Part shown: piece after piece, positions 1 through 11,500 of the stretch
Numbering within the stretch: the first letter of the stretch is position 1
Layout of the letters: each line of letters begins with the position of its first letter
DNA from: Paragordius varius
Taxonomy: Eukaryota; Nematomorpha
NCBI GenBank assembly: GCA_964247055.1
Contig: OZ176051.1
Location: 14,322,001-14,386,000, forward strand
Length of the DNA: 64,000 bases
Direction of reading: 5' to 3'
The notes under the pieces: generated by a model
Database searches by the model: none
What the model was told of the DNA's origin: nothing
What the model saw: only the letters and a program-made list of their open reading frames with translations
Program-made: the position numbers and the translations under genes

Positions 1-499
1 TCGAGAACTAGGAAGAATTTTTGGAATCTGCAAACTGTATTAGCCTAAATAAAGTATATTTAATATATGTATATGGTAGGTTTTGGAAATTTTGGACATG
101 GATTAAAAAATATTTTTCGGGCAAATGCTTACTAAAGGTTAGATGCTTTATTTTTATATATTTAGCCAAGAAATGGTAGTTAGTTCGAGTTTATAAGCAA
201 GTTTAACTGAATATTTAGAAAATCATTGTATAACTACTGATATGTTCAAATAATTTTTTTCTCACTTGAAACCATTCTAAATGGTAAAATAATCAGGGAT
301 ACTATCGAGTATTTTAAATTTGGTTTATTTTAGACATGAAACTCTGCTACTTACTAATGATAATCGGAGTATTCGGTAATACATATTTCTATAAAAGCGA
401 TAGGTAACATTGAGGAAAATGAGTTAGCAAACTTTTATCAGAAGATCAGACAACACCTATATTGAATAGCCATCAGACAGGAGTAAATCGGAGAAACGA
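1..499. other. AT-rich non-coding sequence
   Basis: I see no exon, RNA gene or recognisable element here. It lies upstream of the first visible exon of the FERM-domain gene and could be intron or intergenic DNA; the sequence does not decide between them. Confidence 0.5.
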
Positions 500-960
500 A
501 ATTTGACATAATTTTATTTATAATTTATTTTTACACAATAAATGAATATATTTTATAAATGTATTATTGGTTTGGCTCAGTTATTGGGATTCCATGGATT
601 AATTTACGATATATGTCTCTATCATTTGTTGCGTTTCGAGGTATGTTCAGGAATTTAAAGTCTTGTTCTATAATTTGAGTCCAAGTTGTTTTAGGCCTCC
701 CTTGTTAAGAGCAGGGATCTACAAATCAAGAATTTCTTTTGCAGGTGAGTCTTTACTGGATCTGTCTATGTGTCCAAAATACCGAAGTCTATTTGTTCTG
801 ATTAAAGCTGTTATTGGTTATAGAATGGTAGAATTTATCATCATATAGCATTTTGTCTTCCGTTCTTTTCAATCTCGATTCTAATGTTTTTGTGATTGCC
901 CAATTTAAATATTGATCATTTCTTCGGCTAAAGCCTCTCAGACCTTAAGCTTTTCGTCAT
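500..960 (-). mobile_element. LINE (RTE-like) 3' end fragment, decayed
   Basis: Read on the minus strand, this stretch encodes the C-terminal end of a non-LTR retrotransposon polyprotein. From high to low coordinates there are the motifs WAITKTLESRLKRTEDKM, then LRYFGHIDR, then GRPKTTWTQIIEQDFK followed by a stop near 556 and a short 3' UTR. The FGH.DR and GRP..TW motifs are typical of the region behind the reverse transcriptase in RTE-like LINEs. The pieces lie in different frames, so the copy is dead, and it is 5'-truncated because no reverse transcriptase core is seen. A longer LINE fragment at 62.5-63.7 kb has a similar region. Family assignment beyond 'RTE-like' is inference. Confidence 0.75.
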
Positions 961-1213
961 TGCAGAATTTATTTACGGATTCATAAAGATGCACAGATAT
1001 CTCGAAATTATTTAGACAAAACTTTAAGACCCGCATATAAATCGCGTGTAACTGTTTTCATCATATTGATAAAAATACAAAACAGGCCTTCTCCATTGCA
1101 AAATTTATTTACGGTATTCATAAAGATGGATGGATATCTATAAATTATTTGAACAAAATAACCTAAATAGCGTGTAGAAATGTTATCCTTCACACTGATA
1201 AAAATTTCAAAAC
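959..1213. repeat. two-copy direct tandem repeat, unit about 135 bp
   Basis: The segment beginning CATTGCAGAATTTATTTACG at 959 is repeated from about 1095, with the shared words ATTCATAAAGATG, GATATCT, AAATTATTT, GCGTGTA and TGATAAAAAT in the same order. The copies differ at many positions. No coding frame runs through them. Confidence 0.7.
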
Positions 1214-2071
1214 TTTCACCTCAAAAACTCAATCACCTCCCTCAAACATATGATTCCTCATAATCCATAATCCAGGTGAATGAGCTTGAAAATTGGCTCA
1301 TTCACATGGCCCTAGAAGTCACAAAACTAAAAAATATACCTTTTTAACGTCTACATAAGAACATGTTTGATAATTGAATTTTAATGAAAACTTTCTAAAC
1401 AGTGGTTTATTTGCAAAATTGAACTCTGGGATATAAAACAACCCCAATATGTCATTGTGGACATATAATTAAAAGGTCATGAAGTGTTAAATAATTTTCT
1501 CTTAAAACAAATCCCAGAAAAATGTTCTAAAAATTTATAAATTTTAAAAAGATAAAATTATTTTTGTACTTAACAATATTCCCTTTAAAGGGAATCTATG
1601 AATTTTTAGAATACCTTAAAGCTAAATTATATTTAAGTAGTCAATTTAAATTTAAGAGTAAGTTGCGGATCGTATTTTAAATAAACTCTATTTCTCTTTT
1701 ATATGTGGATGTATAAACACGGAAGATTCCTAACTAAACCATATAAACGCAAGATATATTTTATTTAGAATATTCTATCGAAAATAATTCTAATGAGTTG
1801 AAGAATATTTATTTAAATTGTTATATTTAAAATGGTTTAAAATAATATTTTGTTATTGTCCTCGGAATTATACAAACTCCACAAGAAAAAGCAACAAATA
1901 TTGAAAATACTATGGCATATAAATTTTAGATAATGTTAATGATCCCAACTCAAAATGATTTATTTAAAAATACATTTTAAGATTTTATTTCATTAATTTA
2001 TTTGTGCACTAGATGGTCATTTTAAATGTTGAATAATATGTTTTAATATATATTTATTTAATAATATTTAG

Positions 2072-5000
2072 CTGATTGTGGTGATTATAGCTCGGATGAA
2101 TACCCTGATCACACATACCTATCTGCCGTTAAATTTTTCCCAAAACAGAATCCACTCTTGGAGAAAATGATTATGGAAAATCACAAAAAACATGCGTAAA
2201 TTTTCTATTTATGATTAATTTATTTAAGTCATATTTTATATGCAACCGAAACGTTGCAATATAGTTTAGTTAATATTATATGGTTAATATCGGTATTTTA
2301 AACGTTACATAATCGCACTTAACCGATGAATTGAAGTCCGAATTTTGAAGATTTTTAAGCAAAATTACAAAATCCACAAAAATTTTTATGAAATTTTAAT
2401 TATTATATTCCCAATAAACATTAAGGCCACTCGTCTGTTGGAAATCAGTATGTTATGATAATTTAAAGACATAACACTAAATGCTTCATTTTTTTCCCTA
2501 AAAACATGGAATATTTAATCGTGCTCTCGTTTATTTTATGGCAAAAGGCTAAATTTTTAATATAATTTTCTATTTATTCATCTTTTTACCATATATTGTC
2601 ATGATAATTTTTTAACAATTATTATGTTTATCAAGATCATAACCCCCATTACTATCCAACTCGATTTTAAAACCACTTGCGCATCTGTAAAATTTTTGAA
2701 AAAACATAGATCAACTTTTCGCAGAATATATATTCCATCCTTTTCCCTGATAACTAAAATATTCGAATGTGGTTGATTTAGGAATAATTGTCAATATTAA
2801 TTCTCTTTGAGAGCCATCAGATGGTAGTTGAACTGAGTTAATTGTTTTTAATAATAAATTTCAGAATCTATGGGAAATATTTAATATATAAAATTTTTTA
2901 TATGCAGACTGAAGTATACAAATGTATAATCATTTAACTTAATTAATATATAAAAATAATTATAAGTATAACCTCTACAAGGTGCAAAAATGTAATACGC
3001 TGATTATAACGAGACCTATACTATTTTCTTTTAAATTTTTATTATATAGGAAGTTATTTTAGTGCTGTTAACTTCTATTAATCAAATTTTTGGTTGAGTA
3101 TTTAGCGGCAATACAAATTAATTAAAAGATTAGATAACACAGTAAGTATATTTTTAAAAAGCTTATCTATCAGTTATTTTTATTTAGTAATAATATAATA
3201 AGGCAGTGGTTCCCAACTTTTTTTCACCCCCGGGAAATTGTATAATATTCTTGCGCTCCCCCAAAAAAACAAAAATGCAAAATCAATTCTAATGTTAATA
3301 TCATAATCAATGAGATCCTTGTATTTGCAATTGTTAAATTAATCATACCTACGTTTGTATTAGCTTTCTGAAGCTATTTAATTTTATATTGTAACAATTA
3401 GTACCAAAAAATAATTAAATACAATATGTGAATTAACAATCAATCAATACATACTTCCCAATGTTGTAACTTTATAATTTAAATTAAACCAAACAACACA
3501 ATATAACAGTAAACATCTATTTACAAATTCTCCGAATTCTTAGCGCCCCCCTTTTTGCCTGAATTATATTGAACTACAAGCCCATTATTAACTTTACCTT
3601 TTGCTGTTATAGAATTCATATTAGATTTATATTTGATATTTTATAATATTTTTAACGTAATTTGAACGACGTCAATAATTGGAGCTTGACGATTTTTTAT
3701 GCGCTAACTTACCATTAAAAACTGCGGTACCTTAATTGGTATTGTTTGAAAATTTTAAAATCATGTCCATTTTTTCATCTTTATCGTCTTTAAGCAAAAA
3801 AACAGGTAGTTTTGGAGGGAAATCAATATATTATTATATAAAATATATTGTCCATCAGCTTTCATGCCGTATAAAATGATTGTCATTTGTAGCAAACTAT
3901 TTGTCAAGCTATTTCCCGAAAATATTTTAGTGCTGCCAGCTGCCTGCAAGGGTGTGTGCTATTGATATGGATAATTTCAGATAGCACCTGGTCAGTGGAT
4001 TACAGCGTACATAAAAATTTTCCCATCGAAGCGATATAACTAGGTTTAGTAGAGCTAATATAAACGGCATTCATAAGTAGCTAAATCTTTTGCCATGTCT
4101 TCTGCTCATTCCGATGGTGTTTTGATTAATCATGGTTTAAATTAGTCAGGCGACAGCGTTGTATATCGGTTTCACCGGGCTTTAAAAAGTTATTATTGCA
4201 TATACCACTGAGATCCCACCATAAACATAGAATGGTGGCATTTTCAAAGCAATATGGCTTGGTGTTAATAAACTGGCTTGGCAACGTAAAAGCCACATTT
4301 TTTCCGCTTTTGATTCACATTATAAAGGCATTTCTTCTCATTCGCCACAGCAAGAAAAATAACTTTAGTGTTGAATCAGGATTTAATCCACTTTGCCATT
4401 ATTAATTTGACCTTCATTCTAATTGTGCAGGAACCATCACCGAGCACAAAATTTGACATGATATTGAATAAAAATTAAGACTCTATTTTTCGGAGAGCTC
4501 GACTTGTGCATGTTTGTCGTTCAATGTCACATGAACAAAATGGCTTAACGTCTTTTCTCAGTTAAACTCGTAATAACTTTTAACTACACCTGGTATACAC
4601 TGTTTTTAAATAAATTTCACTTTAAAATCATTATATAAAATAAGGTGAAATTTAATCTCACTAATATTAAACATAAAAACATAGATTCCGATAACCATGA
4701 AAATATTATTTGTATCTGATAATACTTATTTACATATAGAGGTCAAACACCCGCTGAGGCCGATATGAATTTTCTCGATATTGCTCGACGGGTCGAAATG
4801 TATGGCATAAAACTACATCCTGCACAGGTGTGTTAAATACAAATTACATTCTTTATTAATAATTTTTATAGCCATTTCTTTAACAATGTAATAGACTGAT
4901 AAAATAATAGTCCGATATATTGTTTACATTCATTTATAAATTTTTTACAACTATAGGATCATGATGGTGTAGGACTGATGTTAGCTGTCGCCCATATGGG

Positions 5001-5499
5001 AATCCTTGTGTACCAAAATAACATTCGAATCAACACTTTCTCTTGGGTCAAAATTCGAAAATTAAGTTTTAAGCGAAAAAAATTCCTCATCAAACTACAT
5101 CCCGAAGAATTCGTAATATATTTTTAAAATAAGAAAGATTTTTGGGTGTTAACTTTTGAAATTAAGATTATTACTAACAATTATTTTTCAGATTTAACTT
5201 TATAAGTTGTTTAATATATTTATATACTTATTAAAACCATAATAGGGTTACTACAAGGATACCGTGGAATTTTATTTCAAAACACGAAATCAAAGTAAGA
5301 ATTTTTGGAAAAAATGTATCGAATATCACACATTTTTCCGGATGCCAACCAATCAAATGATTAAGCGATCTGTTTCAAGTGGGGGCCCCTTGGCTCTTAA
5401 AAAAGATGGTACTCTACCTTCCGATATGATTCCACAACAAAGACATAAAAAGTCAAAGCTCTTTAGTAAAGGATCATCATTTCGGTAAAATTGTTGCGC

Positions 5500-5542
<43 letters not shown>

Positions 5543-8500
5543 GAAAATTTTATATAGATTTTTTATTCGTTTCACACCTATCATTGTTTTTTAAATAAAT
5601 TATTAGGAGATTTTTGCTGTTTCTACTTCCTAATAACACATTCTAGTTTTGCCTTAGATAGAAATAACCTTACAATTATTTTTATTATATTTTTGAGTAA
5701 AAATTTTTAGTTATCTGTTTTTATTTTTTTTTTAATTTTTTTGTGATTATTAAATTTTATTATTTGATCAAGGATATATATATATATTAAATAGAAAATA
5801 TATATTAAAAAATAATGGTGCGTTTGGTTTTTAGTTTAGGCGTAAGAAGCTATATACCTTTTTGAAGTAATTGTTCCATATTAAAATGTTTTAAATTAGC
5901 GCACATGTCGGTTTCGAACCAAAATATTTTTTTTGGGCTATTTTTTAAAAACACTCATAAATGCTGAGTAAAATTTTATGTATATTAGTTATTGACATTG
6001 TAATCGAAAAAGATGTTTGCTTTAAAAATTTTATATAATGTATATAATTTCAGATACAGTGGGCGAACGCAAAAAGAGGTTATTGCTTATGTAAGGGATT
6101 GCGTTAATAAACGGAAACCATTTACAAGGTATATATTTTTCAAATAATAAAATCATAAATGCTTTAAAAAATAACTTTATAAGGTATGCCAGCATATATT
6201 AACAAACCAAAATAAAAAACGTGCCTTTCATCCTAAAATATATAAAAAATAATTATTTTTAAGAATACTCTTAAAATCTTTATGTGCAAAATATAAAAAT
6301 GGTTTAATCCTGTTAATAATTAATTTATTTAACACTTGGATACAACACACTCATTTTAGTCCTTCGATTCAAATTGGGGTAGTTGGATACCCCAGGCCTG
6401 TTTATATCAAATAGTTTAAAAAATATGGAAGCAATCGAAACCATGGCAAAATTTTGCACTTATATAACATTAATAAACCGAAATATATAAAAAAATTTAT
6501 TCAAAAATACTTGATATTACTTATTTTGAGCTAAAACTGAAAGGTAAAAATTTAGTCAACGTGACATGTGTCAAATTGTAAAATTAAAAAATAATACAAA
6601 ATAAACCGCTTTTTCTATTTCTATCAATGTTAGATGTAATTTATATAAAAAATAAACTTTAGTTTGACCCTTAAAATTTAATGAAGACGATATTTTGCAA
6701 AATTTTTGTAAAATAAAAATGGCGTCGGGTGGGACTTTTTTTTCAAAACAAAATTTTATCAAGATATTTTGGCATATTTATATAATATTTATCAGGATAG
6801 AAGCATAAATATAAATTGGGACCGTTTCCTTCAGAATTTTTTTAAAAAATTTAATTTAAATTTAGTCTGGGGTATTTAGTCACCCCAATTCGAATCGAAG
6901 TGTTATAATATCGATAATATATGTATGCACTTTCATGTTTCAGGTATATTAGTATATAGTTCATTTACGCATCTAGCACACCTTTGCATTGAAATTAAAT
7001 TAAATTAAATATATTAATATGAATTCACCGTAGAGTTATTTCACTTTTTTACACCAAAATATATTAAAATTCTATATTATAATAACAGATCTTGTCTAAT
7101 TATTAAATACTATATAAATAATTTTATTTGACATACTACAAATAGATCCACCAGCTCCCAACTTTCCAAAACTGGTTCACCTAAAACTGTAACATGTAGT
7201 ATTGGTGTAAACCTATCTAAGTCTCAAACCGTACAAATTCTAAAGATGCCTTGTACAACTTCAAACGGGACCCCGAGTATTTTATCATTATCTAAAATTA
7301 TTGTATGATACTTTATAGTTAATCAAATATTTTAACACTTCAATTCAAATTGGGATATCTAAATAACGTAGAACTATATTTAAGTTGATCTTATTAATAA
7401 ATTACTGAAAGAAACGGGTTTCTTTTTAATTTATGCTTTTATCGTAATAAGATTAGATAAAAAGCCGAAATACATAAATAAAAATATATATTTACAGTTA
7501 TATTTAACTAAAAATATTAAATATATGGGGATTAGGCTTAAAACCTGAATCAAAGCAAAATATAATATTATTGAATGTTTTCACATATGATTGGGAAGGC
7601 ATAATATTATATTCAACCCTAAATCATGCATATTTTAAAAGAATTTTTTACTGCCTGTAGAACAATTATATTTATAAAATTCTGCATATAGATAAACCAT
7701 CCTCGAAAAATTACAATGATATAACTACGAGCATGCCAAATACTAACACCTCTATAAGTCAATCTATTCAATCATCTAGCAGTCCAAAATACAACCTAGC
7801 TAATACGGGTAACATATAAACTACGTGCTATTATTCTAACATTTTGGTTTAGGCTTTAATAAGTCAATTTCTTTTAATTTAGTAGATAACAAGTACATTT
7901 ATGCGAATTCATTATTTATTTAAAAATATTACAATTTAGTAACTACATTTGATGTCTCACCCACGACAACTTTAAACATGATTGTCCCTCAATCAATAGT
8001 ATCCAACTTTCCCATATTTTCAACTAATGAGAGTAAATTATATTTATTATCAAGTAAAAGTATAAAGTTTTACCTTTGTTAGTTCATTTCAGCCACATTA
8101 TGTCAAATTTTAAGTTATGCGATTTATTATTTTTAGATATAGAAAACCATCCGTAATATATATTATACGTTATGTTTGGGAATAAAAAAAATAAAATTAT
8201 TTTCTTTGCTGTCTAACGAATTTATACTAGAAAAGAACGTTTAATATACATTAAATTCTTTATTTTTTATTAAAAATTATAAAGCTGTTATCCCATCGAT
8301 GTTCTCAACCTTTTGGGGTATCATTACATTTTATTTTTAAAAATTCACCATATTTTATTTTTTGATTAGCATCGATCAACACAGGCGCTAAAACGGTAAG
8401 CATTCAAAATCTGACACTCGATTCATATCCTAACGTTGTTTGTCCAATAAATACTTCCATATTCGATCACCAACATACTGTTTACACCATCAATGATAGG

Positions 8501-11500
8501 AGCGGCCAGGTTTCAATAACGCTCAATCAAGTTAATAGCCAACCTTCAAAAAATAAATCAGGTATATTGATTGGTATTGACTAATTGATTCCTACCATTT
8601 TTATATATGTTTAACTGTTATGATATTAATATATGCAGTCACGCAGAAAACGAACAATTCTTTGGATAAGGAATTATCTTATACGCGCAAAGCATTGCTT
8701 ACTTCTCAATCTAAAAAGCATCCTCAGAATTTAGTAAATGGCCAAATTACATCTATTCATGAACAAGGGTAAGTCAATATTCAATTTATATTTTAATAAT
8801 TTAAACCATTTGAATTTTTCCAAAAACAGAGATACCGTGACTTTTATTTTTGATGATTATAAATAGCTAAATAATTATATAATTTAAATATAATTATAAA
8901 GGTTGTGTATCAATCAAAAACCATATATGGTTCCCGGTATAAAATACGATTATTCCACGTTTGCTGAGGAATATGTAAATAATTATAATGATTATAACAA
9001 AGCAAGCACAGAAAGTCACACCTATCCTACCGGAATAAAACTGCAATATCCATCTCAAAATGGAATCACTAGAAAGGGATTAGAAATACAAGCAACAAAA
9101 CTTAAGCCAAGATATTTAAAATCTTATGATAACGACAAATATGATTCACGGAATTTTCGGGAAACGTATTATGACATTAAAAATACTAATTTATCATCTC
9201 AGAATATGAACGCAGCGGGAGGGACTATAATAAAGGACGAACGGATAGAAATCAAAACGCCAAATGTGATGGTATATGTTCATATTATCAAATTAATATA
9301 GTGATTGTGTATTGCAAATTTTAGTAATTAATATATTTACTATGAACCAGGTCACAAAAATTATTGAGAAAGATACCCCACAGGATGGCTCAATGCGCAA
9401 ACATCCTTCTAGCAATCCAAACCTCTGTAAAATGATAGGCCGATCAAATATGCTTTCACATCAATATATGGATATGAAGACGCTAGAATCTATTCCAGGC
9501 CGTTATAAACACCAAGATCCGTCACCAAAGTTACCTACTTATTCACAAATAAATAAATCATTGCAAAACAATCAATCGTTTTCTCAAAATGTACCACCAC
9601 CTTACACAAATTTTAAAGATTTTCACAATCATCAATATTCTTATCGATTGCACCATCGACATAGAGGTAGTGACAGAAGTCAAAGTCCTCTTATTGGTAG
9701 AGAAATAGCACAACATGGAGTTCTTAAAGCAAATGATAGATCCCATAGTGATGTTATACCCAGGCATAAGACGACCGAATCCAATAACATTTCATCCCGA
9801 TACGTTTTTAATGATAATAAAGATCATGGCATTCATGGGCATTTAAAATCTAACTATCCTTTCTATTATTATAAACGGAAATCAGGGCGAGGATCACATT
9901 TAAGCGATATGAGTAGCGATGAGTCGGATACTTCATCAAGCTCCTCCACAAGCAGTAAAACTAATAAGCGGTTTCCGACCGCTAACAGGCGCCTAAGTAG
10001 TAGTTCCTCTCGTTTGTCGAAATCATCTGATATTTCCTTCCCTCAACCGTTGTCATCTCACTTTACGGTTGAAACTATTAATTATGTACCCACAAGTCTG
10101 GATATGAAACATAATTTACGGGCAAACTTCCGACAACCAGATGGTTTTAATTCCAAAAATAAGGCGAAATATATTAAAGAAGTTTCGTTACCTGGCTTAA
10201 ATCCTATGACAATGCAAAAACAACAAAGGAAATTGCTGCAAGATGATATACCATATGTTCTGCATGTAAGAACAACACCCAAAAATAAAAGAAAAAGTCC
10301 AATTCACAAATCATCCTTAATGTTGCCCTCAGAAGCAACACACCAGGAATTTTTTGAGAGGAATATTGGAGGCGATTATCGAATTCCTTTTGACAATAAG
10401 TCTTTTACCATACAAGGCCTTAAATCCGCAAACGTCTTTTCTTCCTATCAGATGGCAACCCGATCTCAAAGTACAACTGTTTTTTCTTCGAATACACATG
10501 TCGCTGGTAATGCCTTTCCATCAATTTCAGGTTACCCTATTAGGTATTCTTCTTCGATTAAACCATCAGCTTCTACTTGGATCCCCCCCAAAAAATCCAA
10601 ACAACATTTGAGTAGTCAAGAATCTTTTGGTTGCTATGATTTAATGGGTGCTCCCCTGCCATCTTCCATGTCAAAAGATAACGTGCACAAGGCAAACAAT
10701 GACATTTGGGGAGTTCCTACTTTAAATACTTTGGTTTCTGGCGCAAATGTGAGATATCCAACATTACTGACAACCCATGAGAGTGTATCCAATTTATCTT
10801 GTAAACTTTCAGTGGTTACACCTCCGATAGGAGAACATTATTTCAATAAATATGATAACAGTGGTAGATACTCTGTCCACTCTCCTCAGGTAACACGAAA
10901 GATTGATTTTAGCATGACCAACGTTCCTCAACACCCACAAAAATCAACGTCAGTTATATCAATGAAAGAATTAGCGAATAATGTAAACTACATCCCTGTT
11001 ACACCGCAACCCTTAAGAAAACAAAATTCGTTAGCTTATCCAGAAAATGCAGAACGGGGTTTCAATATAATGACCTCCCGGATAAATTCTTCATCTGTCA
11101 CTGATTTGGGAATACCTCATTTTACATTTGATTTGGTACGCCTGAACAAACTTCCACTAAAAAATAGTTTTTCCAGCTTGGATCATACAAGTGGATATGG
11201 AGGGAAAAACAATAATAAAATCCCTACAAAAAATATCGCACAATATAAGAATCAGACGATGCCATTGATGCCTTCTATCGTTAGGGATTCAAAAATTAAT
11301 AAAAATGGTTGTGATAGTAAACAATCCAGAGTTCTCTATAGGAGACGATTTTATTATGAAGAATTTGATGATAGTTTAATTAAGCAAAAGCCATTTAACA
11401 TGGATAATGATGAGGCTTTAATTCTAGCAGCTTTAGTGCGATCCGAAAATGATTTGTCCCAAATAAAACAATTAAATTTCAAAAAAGACAAAAATGTGTT

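Larger units (their letters stand above)
1380..8040. repeat. segmental duplication, copy 1 (paralogous to about 36.5-46.85 kb)
   Basis: Exons and introns of the FERM gene in this interval match, in the same order and orientation, a second interval starting near 36.54 kb and ending near 46.85 kb. Shared landmarks include GTTGCGGATCGT (1662 and 37020), the exon at 2072, the mariner relic at 3.8-4.6 kb, the exons at 4740, 4957 and 5246, and the Ser/Thr-rich exons at 7146-8032. Copy 1 keeps all splice sites and reading frames. The copies differ by several insertions that date those insertions relative to the duplication. Confidence 0.85.
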
